DNA of 64,000 nt from JAFKKF01 sp035651055 (GCA_035651055.1 DASRGK010000107.1:1-64000); one strand, 5' to 3'. Counted from the stretch's first letter, positions 25,621 through 34,560 are shown. Numbers and translations are program-made. The notes: generated by a model not told the origin, from the sequence alone.

Positions 25621-26688
25621 TCAGAGCGAGGCAATGCGGGCGCCGCAGGAATCGCGGACGACCAGCGTGCAGGGCAGCCGGCGAACGCCGGCGAAACGCT
25701 CGCCGGCGATGAGCTGCATCATCTTGCGGCCCGCCTCGCGGCCCATTTCGTTGAGGTTCATGTCGACGCTGGTCAGCGCCGGGCGGGTCGCCTGGGCGAT
25801 GATCTCCCAGTTGTCGAAGCCGACCAGGGCGACATCCTCCGGGACGGCAACCCCGCGCTCGCGGAGCGCATCGGCAACGCCGCGCGCGATCTGGTCGTTG
25901 CCACAGAAGATCGCATCGGGCGCGTTACGCCGCGTCCGGAAGAGGCGCCCTACCGCCTCGCGGCCCCACGCCTCCGACCAGGTGCCGGAAAGGTAGAGGC
26001 CGTCAATGTCAGAGCGCCCGGCCCGCTGAAGCGTCCTGGCGTAGCCCTGCCGGCGGAGGCGGACGGCCTCGAAGCGCTCGGGCCCGGTGACATGGGCGAT
26101 GCGCTTGCGGCCGAGTTTGATCAAATGCTCGACGGCAAGCACCGCGCCGCCCTCGTCGTCGGGCACGAGGCTGTATTCATTGGGGTCGTCGACCCGCGAA
26201 TAGACGTAGAGCACCGGAATCCCCGGCGACGGCACGACCAGCTTCGGACGCAGGTCGGCGCGGCGGCCGGTCACCACGATGCCGTCGACGCGCTTGCCGA
26301 TCAGCGATTCGACATGCTGCGCCTCACGCACCGGATCGTCGGTGGCGTTGCACATGAAGACCGACATGCGGCTGTCGGTGAGGCATTCCTCCAGCCCCTC
26401 CATGATCGGAATCGTGAAACGGCCGAAACTGTCGGTCGAGATCAGGCCGACGGTGAGGCTGTGGCCGCGATGCAGGCTCTGGGCGAGGCTGTTCGGGCGG
26501 AAACCGAGGCCCTTGGCGACTTCCGCGATGCGGGTCCGGGTCTCCTGCCTGAGGCTGCCGCTGTTGTTGAGCGCCTTCGACACGGTCGCGATGCTGACAT
26601 TGGCGGCGCGGGCAACATCGTGAATCGTCGGACGTGCCGGTTCGCCGTTCCTGCCGGTCCTGCCGGTTCGGTTGATGCCCCGCGCCAT
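25621..26688 (-). CDS. LacI-family regulator of the arabinoside operon
   Basis: The 355-residue LacI protein has HTH residues PTIHDVARAANVSIATVSKALN, hinge RPNSLAQSLHRG and an effector domain ending CTLVVRDSCGARIASL. ATG at 26686-26688 (MARGINRTG) lies 2 bases after the permease stop; the longer upstream frame is a shadow of the permease. The operon order binding protein, permeases, lacI, GH127 and two palindromes upstream of the binding protein suggest autoregulation. The same palindrome precedes 15636, so it may control both operons. An arabinose-type inducer is inferred. Confidence 0.9.
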   Translation of the reverse strand: MARGINRTGRTGRNGEPARPTIHDVARAANVSIATVSKALNNSGSLRQETRTRIAEVAKGLGFRPNSLAQSLHRGHSLTVGLISTDSFGRFTIPIMEGLEECLTDSRMSVFMCNATDDPVREAQHVESLIGKRVDGIVVTGRRADLRPKLVVPSPGIPVLYVYSRVDDPNEYSLVPDDEGGAVLAVEHLIKLGRKRIAHVTGPERFEAVRLRRQGYARTLQRAGRSDIDGLYLSGTWSEAWGREAVGRLFRTRRNAPDAIFCGNDQIARGVADALRERGVAVPEDVALVGFDNWEIIAQATRPALTSVDMNLNEMGREAGRKMMQLIAGERFAGVRRLPCTLVVRDSCGARIASL

Positions 26689-26690
26689 CG

Positions 26691-27593
26691 CTACTTCACC
26701 GCACCGCTGAGGAAACCGGACACGTAATACTTCTGCAGGAGCAGATAGAAGAGCACGCAGGGAACGATCGAGATGGTAATGCCGGCCTGGAGCATCCCCC
26801 AGTCGGTGCCGCCGATGCTGGTTTCCTGGCGGGCATTGGACAGGATCAGCGGCAGGGTGAAGGCAGTGCCCTTGTTCATCATCACCAGGGCGCCGAGGAA
26901 CTCGTTCCACGACGTGATGAAGGCGAACAGCGCCACCGTCACGATCGCCGCCCGGATGGCGGGCAGAAGAATCCGCAGAAGCACCTGCCAGGTCGAGCAC
27001 CCGTCGATGAACGCGGCCTCCTCAAGCTCGCGCGGAACGGCTTCGAAGCTGTTCCGCATGATGTAGACGCTGAACGGCAGCTGGATGGTTGTATGCACGA
27101 TTGCGAGGCCGACCAGCGTGTTGGTGAGCTTGAGGCTGGCGAACATGAAGAAGATCGGCGTGAGCAGCGCCTGATAGGGAATGATCAGGGCAAGGAGCAG
27201 GAAGACGAAGAAGAACTCGCGGCCCGGGATCGGAAAGCGGGCGAGCGCGTAACCCGCCGGAATGCTCAGGATCAGGCAGAAGGCAATCGCCAGGAAAGCC
27301 ACCGCGCCGCTGTTGAAGAGGTAGGTCGGCAGGCCCTCCTGATAGGCCCACAGGCGCCCGTAGCTCGACAGGCTGAGGAGATGGGTGAGATAGGTGGGCG
27401 GTATCGCGGAAGCTTCCTCGGTGGTCTTCAGCGACGCAGAGACCGAAAGGACGAGCGGCGCCAGCATGACGGCACTCACCGCCATGCAGACCGCACCGGC
27501 GAGGTAAGTGCTGCGGCTGCGCCACAGGCGCGCCGCAAGCGTCGGAGCGGTGGGGCGCGTCAGGTCGCGGGCGAAGGCGACGCCGGCGCTCAT
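26691..27593 (-). CDS. CUT1 sugar ABC transporter permease (MalG-like)
   Basis: The 300-residue permease has six membrane segments and the EAA loop EEAAFIDGCSTWQVLLRILLP. ATG at 27591-27593 overlaps the MalF-like stop (ATGA); the frame continues upstream only as a shadow of that gene. It forms the membrane unit with 27590-28468 and feeds the GH127 pathway. Confidence 0.9.
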   Translation of the reverse strand: MSAGVAFARDLTRPTAPTLAARLWRSRSTYLAGAVCMAVSAVMLAPLVLSVSASLKTTEEASAIPPTYLTHLLSLSSYGRLWAYQEGLPTYLFNSGAVAFLAIAFCLILSIPAGYALARFPIPGREFFFVFLLLALIIPYQALLTPIFFMFASLKLTNTLVGLAIVHTTIQLPFSVYIMRNSFEAVPRELEEAAFIDGCSTWQVLLRILLPAIRAAIVTVALFAFITSWNEFLGALVMMNKGTAFTLPLILSNARQETSIGGTDWGMLQAGITISIVPCVLFYLLLQKYYVSGFLSGAVK

Positions 27594-28468
27594 GCGTGGC
27601 TCCGCCGCGTCAGGGTCATCTGGACGATTGTGCAGGCGAGGATGATCAGCGCCAGAATGAGCGACAACGCGGCGCCGTAGCCGAGCTTCAGATACGGAAA
27701 CGAGTTCAGATAGATCCAGAAGACCGACGTCGCCGTCCGGTTGAACGGCTGACCGGCGGTCATCAGGTAGAACTGATCGAAGGCCAGCAGCGATCCGATG
27801 ACGCTGACCAGCGTGACGAGCAGGATGGTGCGGTAGGTGAGCGGCAAGGTGATCATGCGGATGCGCTGCCAATAGGAGGCGCCATCGACCATGGCCGCCT
27901 CGGTCGTCTCGGGGTGAATCCCCTGGATGGCGGCCACATAGAGCAGCATCCCGAAACCAAGCACCTTCCACACAATCGATACGATCACCGCCCACAGGGC
28001 GCGGTCGGCATCCTCGCCGAACCAGACGAGCGGCCTGGCTATGATTCCGAGGTCGACCAGGAAGCGGTTGACCAGGCCGAAATTGTAGTTGAACAGCCAA
28101 TACCAGAGGAGACTCGATACCCCGAGGCCGATCACGACCGGGACGAACGTCACCGCCCGGGTGAACTTGCGCAACGGGGTGTTCCGCGAAACCAGAAGCG
28201 CGAGCAGGTAGCCGCCGACCATCAGGATCGGGGTCAGCAGCAGCGTGTATTTCAGCGTGAAGCCGAGCGACGTCCAGAACTGACGGTCGTTCCAGGCCTT
28301 CACGTAATTGCCGAAGCCGACCCATTTCGCCGGCTCGATGATCGACCAGTTGTGGAGCGACATCCAGAGCATCTGGCTGAGCGGATAGGCGGTGAAGACC
28401 AGCACAAACAGCACCGCGGGAGCGAGGTAAAGCAACCCGATCAGCTTGTTTCTTTGCGTCGCGTACAT
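27590..28468 (-). CDS. CUT1 sugar ABC transporter permease (MalF-like)
   Basis: The 292-residue permease begins MYATQRNKLIGLLYLAPAVLFVL and carries the EAA loop EAAMVDGASYWQRIRMITLP. It follows the binding-protein gene after 95 bases that include a 10-bp stem-loop (28519-28552). It is part of the arabinoside uptake operon. Confidence 0.9.
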   Translation of the reverse strand: MYATQRNKLIGLLYLAPAVLFVLVFTAYPLSQMLWMSLHNWSIIEPAKWVGFGNYVKAWNDRQFWTSLGFTLKYTLLLTPILMVGGYLLALLVSRNTPLRKFTRAVTFVPVVIGLGVSSLLWYWLFNYNFGLVNRFLVDLGIIARPLVWFGEDADRALWAVIVSIVWKVLGFGMLLYVAAIQGIHPETTEAAMVDGASYWQRIRMITLPLTYRTILLVTLVSVIGSLLAFDQFYLMTAGQPFNRTATSVFWIYLNSFPYLKLGYGAALSLILALIILACTIVQMTLTRRSHA

Positions 28469-28518
28469 GCGCCGGGCGATCCTGGACGGCCGCGGAACCG
28501 GGGCCGTCGAAGAAGGTG

Positions 28519-28552
28519 GGAGGCCGCGATCCGCGGGACGGCCGCGGCCTCC
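28519..28552 (-). other. Intercistronic stem-loop after binding-protein gene
   Basis: GGAGGCCGCG (28519-28528) and CGCGGCCTCC (28543-28552) form a perfect 10-bp stem with a 14-base loop just after the binding-protein stop on the minus strand. No T-run is evident, as with the other post-binding-protein hairpins in this window. Confidence 0.6.
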
Positions 28553-28563
28553 GACAGCGGTTG

Positions 28564-29820
28564 CTACTGGTCGGCGATGGCCTTCATCGCTGCCTTGGCA
28601 TCCGCGATGATCTGATCGAGATCATCGTCGGTGTAATAGACCCGCTGCAGCATCTGCAGCCAAGGGCCCTGCGGCGAGTTGATCTGCTCGAAGAAGGTCG
28701 TCGTGTAGGGGGTGCGCCCGACGGACAGCGCCTTGGCGACGTCCTGCACCAGCGGCTCGGCCTTGAAATACTTGTTGTCGACCATGTCCGAGCGGGTGGT
28801 GAGGTTGAGCGCCTTGGCGTAGCCCTCGACCTGGACCTCATCCGAGATGAGGAACTTCATGAAGTCGACGGCGTCGGAAACGCGCTTCGAGCCTTTCGGG
28901 ATGACCAGGAGGTCGCCGCCGATGAAGGAGGCGGCCGAGTTCTCGGCCATGCCGGGGAGGAGCGCGATGCCGAACTTCATGCTCGGATTCTGATCGCGGG
29001 CAAGCGAGATGTTGAAGTTGCCCGTGCCCATCATGCCGACCTTGCCGGAGCCGAACTGGAGGTGGAAGGTCTCGCCGTTTTCGGCGCGGTCGCTCTCGTG
29101 GACGTTGCCCGACTTGACCATGTCGCGCAGCCACTGCAACACCGGCTTGATATCGCCGGTGAGCGGTTCGTCGCCGGGCCCGGCGGATTCGATCTTGCCG
29201 CCCGAGGCCCAGATCAGCGGACCGACGGTGAAGATGTTGCAGCCGGCGCACGAGCCGGGCAGGTAGTAGCCCTTGATGTCGCCGCCGAGCGCCGTGATCT
29301 TGTCGGCATATTCGCGCAGCTGCTTGAGGCTGGTCGGCGGCTTGTTGGGATCGAGGCCGGCCTTTGCGAACAGGTCCTTGTTGTAGAAGAGCGCCGAGAC
29401 GTCGGCATAGAGCGGAACGCCGTAGAGCTTGCCTTCCCAGGTCGCGACCTTCAGGTGGCCGGGACTGATCGTCTTCATCTCCGGCAGCTTGGCGATCTGG
29501 TCGGTGACATCGACCAACTGGCCGGCCTTTTCGAACTGTGGCCCGTAGATCAGGTCCATGCCCATCAGGTCAGGCACGTCGCCCGAGGCGATCGCCTGGG
29601 CGAGCTTGGCGACCATCTCGGCATGCGGGATGTAGGTGAGGTTGATGTGGCGGTCGGGATTCTTCTCGTTCCACATGTTGACGAGGATATCGACCATTCC
29701 CTTGTTGCCGCCCGACCGCTCCCACATCACGAGGTCGGCGGCCTTCGACGGCGCGCTCGTCATCAGCGAGACAGCCAGGGCGCTGAGGGCGAACAGGCCC
29801 GCTCCGAATTTCAGCTTCAT
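28564..29820 (-). CDS. CUT1 sugar ABC transporter binding protein
   Basis: The 418-residue MalE/UgpB-type binding protein has a signal peptide (MKLKFGAGLFALSALAVSLMTS to SKAAD) and mature start LVMWERSGGNKGMVDILVNMW. ATG at 29818-29820 has a textbook GGGAGGAAG site; a longer in-frame opening reaches 29973 but runs through the operator region. The gene heads an operon with two permeases, a LacI regulator and the GH127 enzyme, so arabinose-containing oligosaccharides are the inferred ligand. Confidence 0.9.
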   Translation of the reverse strand: MKLKFGAGLFALSALAVSLMTSAPSKAADLVMWERSGGNKGMVDILVNMWNEKNPDRHINLTYIPHAEMVAKLAQAIASGDVPDLMGMDLIYGPQFEKAGQLVDVTDQIAKLPEMKTISPGHLKVATWEGKLYGVPLYADVSALFYNKDLFAKAGLDPNKPPTSLKQLREYADKITALGGDIKGYYLPGSCAGCNIFTVGPLIWASGGKIESAGPGDEPLTGDIKPVLQWLRDMVKSGNVHESDRAENGETFHLQFGSGKVGMMGTGNFNISLARDQNPSMKFGIALLPGMAENSAASFIGGDLLVIPKGSKRVSDAVDFMKFLISDEVQVEGYAKALNLTTRSDMVDNKYFKAEPLVQDVAKALSVGRTPYTTTFFEQINSPQGPWLQMLQRVYYTDDDLDQIIADAKAAMKAIADQ

Positions 29821-29867
29821 TTGCTTCCTCCCGAGTTCTTTTCTCGGCCGCCGAGCGCGGCCAGCGA

Positions 29868-29883
29868 AGGAAAAGCTTTTCCT
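29868..29883. promoter_or_regulatory. Operator palindrome AGGAAAAGCTTTTCCT, copy 2
   Basis: This is identical over 16 bases to the site at 15573-15588. It is centred about 55 bases upstream of the binding-protein ATG. With copy 3 it could support looping by a tetrameric LacI protein or cooperative binding. Confidence 0.72.
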
Positions 29884-29924
29884 GGGCGACCACACGACGA
29901 TCGCAAGGTAAGGGAGAAAACCAT

Positions 29925-29940
29925 CGGAAAAGCTTTTCCT
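29925..29940. promoter_or_regulatory. Operator palindrome GGAAAAGCTTTTCC, copy 3
   Basis: The 14-base core at 29926-29939 is a perfect palindrome, and the flanking C/T breaks the outer pair found in copies 1 and 2. It is centred about 112 bases upstream of the binding-protein ATG. Confidence 0.7.
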
Positions 29941-30221
29941 ATTACCAATAGGCCACGAAATACGGCCGTACACAAGGCCTTCGGCGAAATGTCGCGTCCT
30001 TTCATCGGATGATTGTGGATGCTCCCTCGGGACCGGTCTGTCTGGCCTCGCCCGGACGGTAACGGCCCGCGCCTGGCCGGCTCCGGAGCGCGGGGCGCCC
30101 CAGGGCGGTGGAATGGGAGAACCGGGCCGCCGCCGATTCGCCCGGCTTCAGCCAGTTGTCAGGTCGGGTGTGCGAATCTGCCGGCGCGGTCGGGTTGACC
30201 GCGACGCCGGACCAAGCCCGC

Positions 30222-30950
30222 ATGAAGAAAGTTGCCCTGTCGCTGTTCGTGATTGCCGCCTCGGGCGCCTACGTCTGGAGCGAGGGTGGACGAGCCGCTC
30301 CCGACGATCCGCTTGCGGGCTCCGACGCCGCTCTACCCGCCGATCTGAAGCCGAGTGCCATCCCGGCCGCGACGCCGCCCGTCGCCGAACCGACGCCCCC
30401 CGAGGTTCTGCGAACGGGCGGCCCGCGCGCTCCGGATCGGCCTCTGCCCGAAAAGACGGCTGCCATTCTCGAAGCGGTGCGCGCCTCGGCTCCGCGGTTG
30501 GCCGCGACGATCACCCCTCCGGCGAGGGTTCCCCCGCCGGAGCCGACGCCAGTCGCGGCGGCGGAGCCGACGGTCCCGCTGCCGCGCCTGCGCCCCGCCT
30601 ATCACGCGCCGCGGCTCGCGGCGGCAGTTATCCCGGCGTCAATGACGCTGGCCGCCAGCACCGCAGCCTATGCCGACGGCACCTATACCGGGCCGGTGGT
30701 CGACGCCTATTACGGCCTCGTCCAGATCCAGGCGATCGTCCAAGGCGGGCAGCTGGTCGGCATCAAGGTGCTGCAATATCCGTCCGACCGCCGCACCTCG
30801 GTGTTCATCAACCGGCAGGCCCTGCCGATGCTCCGCGACGAGGTGGTGAGCGCGCAGAGCGCCAATGTCGACATCGTCTCGGGCGCCACGCTCACCAGCG
30901 AGGCGTTCATCCGCTCGCTCTCGGGTGCGCTGCGGAAGGCGAAATCGTGA
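30222..30950 (+). CDS. FMN-binding domain protein with covalent-flavin motif
   Basis: The 242-residue protein has an N-terminal hydrophobic segment (MKKVALSLFVIAASGAYVW) that anchors or exports it, a Pro/Ala-rich linker (about 35-145) and a C-terminal FMN_bind domain (150-238). The motif SGATLT at 220-225 is the site where ApbE attaches FMN through phosphoester to Thr225. It would carry electrons at the periplasmic face. The gene is followed 3 bases later by apbE and then by a membrane FNR-like reductase, so a flavin relay is strongly suggested. Start ATG at 30222 is chosen because upstream residues are polar and unlike a leader. Confidence 0.85.
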   Translation: MKKVALSLFVIAASGAYVWSEGGRAAPDDPLAGSDAALPADLKPSAIPAATPPVAEPTPPEVLRTGGPRAPDRPLPEKTAAILEAVRASAPRLAATITPPARVPPPEPTPVAAAEPTVPLPRLRPAYHAPRLAAAVIPASMTLAASTAAYADGTYTGPVVDAYYGLVQIQAIVQGGQLVGIKVLQYPSDRRTSVFINRQALPMLRDEVVSAQSANVDIVSGATLTSEAFIRSLSGALRKAKS

Positions 30951-30953
30951 GCC

Positions 30954-31697
30954 ATGCGCGCCACCCGCATCCAGATGGGCATGCCGGTCACGGTGGAAGT
31001 GGTCGGTTCTGCCGACCCCGCCGTCTTTGACCGCGTGTTCGACTACTTCGACCGGATCGACCGGAAGTTCAGCACCTACCGGAGCGACAGCGAAATCTCT
31101 GCCATCAATGCCGGGGCGCTCGACGAAGCCTCGATCACTGACGAGATGCGCGAAGTCCTTGCGCTCGCCGAGATCACCCGGGAGGAGACCGGCGGCTATT
31201 TCGACATCCGCACCCCCGAGGGGAAGCTCGACCCGTCCGGCATCGTCAAGGGCTGGGCGGTCCGCAATGCGGCGCTGCTCCTCGCCGATGCCGGGTTCGG
31301 CGACTTCTTCGTCGATGCCGGCGGCGACATCCAGTCCCGCGGGAAGAATGCCAGCCACACCGGCTGGACGATCGGCATCCGCAGCCCCTTCCGGGCCGAG
31401 GAAATCATCAAGGTCATCCGCCCGCAGGGCTCGGGGGTGGCGACCTCGGGCACCTATGTGCGCGGCCAGCACATCTACAATCCACACGCGCCGGCGCGCG
31501 CCATCGACGACATCGTCAGCCTGACCGTTATCGCCGCCGACGTCTGCGAGGCCGACCGGTTCGCCACCGCCGCCTTCGCGATGGGGAGGGCCGGCATCGC
31601 CTTTCTCGAAAGCCGGCCGGGCGTCGAGGCCTATGCCGTCTGGCCCGACGGCCGCGCCACCATGACCAGCGGCTTCGAGGCTTTCGTCCCATGTTGA
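30954..31697 (+). CDS. apbE: ApbE-type FAD:protein FMN transferase
   Basis: The 247-residue enzyme transfers FMN from FAD to a Thr/Ser in flavoproteins such as the one encoded just upstream. Core motifs are present: MGMPVTVEV at the start of the fold, DPSGIVKGWAV, FVDAGGDIQSRG, and ATSGTY. It begins directly with the fold and has no signal peptide or lipobox, although most ApbE proteins are exported. It might act in the cytoplasm before export of its target, or the start may be misplaced; no better upstream start is visible. It overlaps the next gene by 7 bases. Confidence 0.88.
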   Translation: MRATRIQMGMPVTVEVVGSADPAVFDRVFDYFDRIDRKFSTYRSDSEISAINAGALDEASITDEMREVLALAEITREETGGYFDIRTPEGKLDPSGIVKGWAVRNAALLLADAGFGDFFVDAGGDIQSRGKNASHTGWTIGIRSPFRAEEIIKVIRPQGSGVATSGTYVRGQHIYNPHAPARAIDDIVSLTVIAADVCEADRFATAAFAMGRAGIAFLESRPGVEAYAVWPDGRATMTSGFEAFVPC

Positions 31698-33199
31698 GAC
31701 TGATCGACCGCCTGCTCGACCACATCACCATGTACCGCCTGGTGCTCGACTATCTGGTGGTCATCCTGGTAACGGCGCTGGTGCTGAGCCTCTTCGGGCT
31801 GGTTCCATTTCCTCCCGAGAATCTGGCGCTCTCGGCCGCCCTGATCTTCGCGACCTGCTGGCTTGCCAACCGGGTCTTCGCGGTCGTCTTCGCCATCCCG
31901 GCCAATATCGAATCGGCGACCATCACCGCACTGATCCTTGCGCTCATCCTCGACCCGGTCGGCGTCGGCGACGTGAAGGGGATGGCCGGCCTCGCCTTCG
32001 CCTCGGTCTGGGCGATCGCGTCGAAATTCATCCTCGCCGTCCGCGGCAAGCACATCTTCAATCCGGCGGCGGCCGGCGCGTTTCTCGGCGGCCTGCTCCT
32101 CGATCAGCCGGCGACATGGTGGGTGGCCAATGCCGCCCTGCTCCCGGTCGTCCTCGCCGGCGGCATCCTGATCGTCCGCAAGACGCGGCAGAGCGAGCTG
32201 GTGGCCGCCTTCGCGCTGGTCAATCTCGCCGCCGTGGTCGCGACTTCCTGGGGACCGCAGCTCGCGACGGCGCTCCGCGAGACCCTCCTCACCTCGCCGT
32301 TCTTCTTCTTCGCCTTCGCCATGCTGACCGAACCGCTCACCGCGCCGACCGGCCGCTGGCCGCGGCTCCTCTTCGCGGCGCTGGTCGGCTTCCTCGCTGC
32401 ACCCGAGGTCCATGCCGGCAGCCTCTACTTCACGCCCGAACTGGCCCTCCTCATCGGCAACCTCTTCGCCTTCGCCATCGCCCCGCAGCGGCGGTTCATC
32501 CTCACGCTCGAGCGGATCGAGCAGACCGCGGCTGACACGTTCGACTTCGTCTTCCGCTCGCCGCACCGCGTCCGCTTCCAGCCGGGCCAGTATGTCGAGT
32601 TCACCCTGCCGGTGCCGAAGGCCGACAACCGCGGCAACCGGCGCTACTTCACCCTGGCTTCGTCGCCGGGCGAGCGGCGGCTGCGGCTCGGCGTCAAGTT
32701 CTATCCGGCGGCAAGCGCGTTCAAGCGCGCGCTGGCGGCAATGACGCCGGGCGACACGATCCACGCCGCCCAGGTCGCCGGCGACTTCACGCTGCCGCGC
32801 GACCGCGGCCGGAAGATCGCCTTCATTGCCGGCGGCATCGGGATCACGCCATTCCGCAGCATGATCCGGCACATGCTCGACAACCGGGAGGTCCGCCCGG
32901 TCACGATCCTCTATGCCGTCGAGCGGCAGCGCGACATCGCCTATCGCGACATCCTCGACGCCGCGGCGGACGAACTGGGGATCGCCACCTATTACGCCGT
33001 GGCCCGCGATCCCGGCCCCGACCAGTATCCGGGCTATGTCGACGCGCGGCTGCTGCAGGCGGCGCTGCCCGACTACCGCGAGCGCCTCTTCTACGTCTCG
33101 GGCCCGCAGCCGATGGTCCAGGCGATGCGCCGGCTCCTGCACCAGCTCGGCGTCCACCGCTCCCAGATCAAGGTCGACTTCTTCCCCGGCTTTGCCTAG
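31691..33199 (+). CDS. Membrane NqrB/RnfD-like domain fused to FNR-type NAD(P)H reductase
   Basis: The 502-residue protein has an N-terminal membrane domain of about seven helices (residues 15-240, RnfD/NqrB-like, with GKHIFNPAAAGAFLGGLLL) and a C-terminal ferredoxin-reductase domain (about 265-502). The FAD motif RYFTLASSP, the NAD loop GGIGITPF and SGPQPMV near the end are intact. It probably moves electrons from NAD(P)H through the membrane to the FMN protein at 30222. The order FMN protein, apbE, reductase forms one operon. Its stop shares CTAG with the convergent kinase gene. The terminal acceptor is unknown. Confidence 0.88.
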   Translation: MLRLIDRLLDHITMYRLVLDYLVVILVTALVLSLFGLVPFPPENLALSAALIFATCWLANRVFAVVFAIPANIESATITALILALILDPVGVGDVKGMAGLAFASVWAIASKFILAVRGKHIFNPAAAGAFLGGLLLDQPATWWVANAALLPVVLAGGILIVRKTRQSELVAAFALVNLAAVVATSWGPQLATALRETLLTSPFFFFAFAMLTEPLTAPTGRWPRLLFAALVGFLAAPEVHAGSLYFTPELALLIGNLFAFAIAPQRRFILTLERIEQTAADTFDFVFRSPHRVRFQPGQYVEFTLPVPKADNRGNRRYFTLASSPGERRLRLGVKFYPAASAFKRALAAMTPGDTIHAAQVAGDFTLPRDRGRKIAFIAGGIGITPFRSMIRHMLDNREVRPVTILYAVERQRDIAYRDILDAAADELGIATYYAVARDPGPDQYPGYVDARLLQAALPDYRERLFYVSGPQPMVQAMRRLLHQLGVHRSQIKVDFFPGFA

Positions 33200-34560
33200 G
33201 CGGAAACCGCCGCGGCCGCGGGGCGCGGCAGGAAGACCGAGACCGACAGGCCGGGCCCGGCATCGGCAAGCGTAACCCTGCCGCCATAGGCATCGGCAAT
33301 GTCGGCGACGATGGCGAGGCCGAGGCCGGTTCCCGACCCGGCCGTGTCGAGCCGCACGCCGCGGGCAAGCGCCGCCTGCCGCGCCTCCTCGGGAATCCCC
33401 GGCCCGTCGTCGCCGACCGCAATCGTGGTTCCTTCGGTGGTGCTCTCGGCGCTTACCGTCAGCCGGGCGCGGGCAAAGCGGGCTGCGTTCTCCACGAGAT
33501 TGCCGAGTATCTCGGCGAGGTCATCCTCGTCGATGCTGGCCGTGACCGCAGGCGCCACATTGACCTCGATCGCCAGCCTCCGGCCGCCCGGCGTCCGCCG
33601 GACGACGTCGACCACCCGCGCGGCGACCTCGGCCACCGCGCATTCGCCGACGGCGACGCCCGGAGCGACGCGCGCCCGCGCCAGTTCGCGGTCGATGTGA
33701 CGGCGAATGGCGCCGAGGCTCTTCTCGATCTCGCCCGCCAGGTCCGCCTCGCCCTTTGTCCGCAGGGCGCGGATCTCGCCCGAGATGACCTGGAGCGGGG
33801 TTTTCAGCCCGTGCGCCAGGTCGGTCGCCGCGGAGCGCGCGCGTTTCAGGGCCTTCTCCTGGGCTGCCAGCAGCCGGTTGATCTCGTCGACGAGCGGCCG
33901 CACCTCCTTCGGCGCATCGACCTCGAGGCGGGCGGCGCGCCGGCCGACGACCTCGCTGAGCGCGGCGCGGAGGCTCTCGAGCGGCGCGAGACCGATCGTC
34001 ACCTGCGTAAAGATCGCCGCGATCAGGACCAGTGCGAGGAGGATCAGCGCCGGCGCCAGTTCGGAGACATATTCATCGACCGAAACCTCGACGGCCCGGT
34101 GATCCTCGGCGACGATGGCGCGGAACGAGCGGCCGCCGGCGTCGGTGATCGTGCGCGCGGCGGCCACCAGCAGAGCCCCGCCGGGCCCGGTCAGCTCGGC
34201 CACCCGCACCCCGCCGCGCTCGCCGATCCGCCGCGTCGGCGCGAGCGTCGTATCCCAGAGCGAGCGCGACCGGATGACGGCCCCGCCTCCGTCGATTTCC
34301 TCGACCTGCCAGTAGAGACCGGAGAGTGGAACCGCGAAGCGCGGATCGGCGAGACCGGGCGTGACGGCGAGCCTGCCGTCGCTGTCGAAGGCCGTCGCGG
34401 CGACCAACTGGTTCAGTTCGACCGTCAGATCGGAGGCGATCCGCCGCTCGACATGGCGCTCGAAGAGGAAGCGCAGGCCGATGCCGGCGAGTCCAAGGGC
34501 GACGACGATCGAGATCGCGGCGGCCGACCAGAGCCTGAGGCGGATCGATCCGCCGCTCAT
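33196..34560 (-). CDS. Sensor histidine kinase (PhoQ/QseC-like)
   Basis: The 454-residue kinase has two membrane segments (about 12-33 and 168-190) bounding a periplasmic sensor of about 135 residues, a HAMP-like linker, the H-box DLAH250GLKTPLQ, and a HATPase domain with NLVENAARFA, GDDGPGIPEEAR and GSGTGLGLAI. ATG at 34558-34560 overlaps the response-regulator stop by 4 bases. A PepSY protein gene heads the same operon. It converges on the flavin redox operon with stops sharing CTAG, and may sense a signal relevant to it; that link is inference. Confidence 0.92.
   Translation of the reverse strand: MSGGSIRLRLWSAAAISIVVALGLAGIGLRFLFERHVERRIASDLTVELNQLVAATAFDSDGRLAVTPGLADPRFAVPLSGLYWQVEEIDGGGAVIRSRSLWDTTLAPTRRIGERGGVRVAELTGPGGALLVAAARTITDAGGRSFRAIVAEDHRAVEVSVDEYVSELAPALILLALVLIAAIFTQVTIGLAPLESLRAALSEVVGRRAARLEVDAPKEVRPLVDEINRLLAAQEKALKRARSAATDLAHGLKTPLQVISGEIRALRTKGEADLAGEIEKSLGAIRRHIDRELARARVAPGVAVGECAVAEVAARVVDVVRRTPGGRRLAIEVNVAPAVTASIDEDDLAEILGNLVENAARFARARLTVSAESTTEGTTIAVGDDGPGIPEEARQAALARGVRLDTAGSGTGLGLAIVADIADAYGGRVTLADAGPGLSVSVFLPRPAAAAVSA

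Larger units (their letters stand above)
29821..30221. promoter_or_regulatory. Intergenic region between divergent operons with two operators
   Basis: These 401 bases separate the arabinoside operon (minus) from the flavinylated redox operon (plus). The left third holds two copies of a LacI-like palindrome (29868-29883 and 29925-29940) whose centres are 57 bases apart. The remainder, 29941-30221, is GC-rich, shows no convincing gene, and must contain the promoter of the FMN-binding gene, which I cannot place. Confidence 0.6.

Noticed and set aside
29821..29973. N-terminal extension of the binding-protein frame beyond 29820
   Set aside because: It would run through the operators and delay the clear signal peptide; the GGGAGGAAG site sets ATG at 29820.
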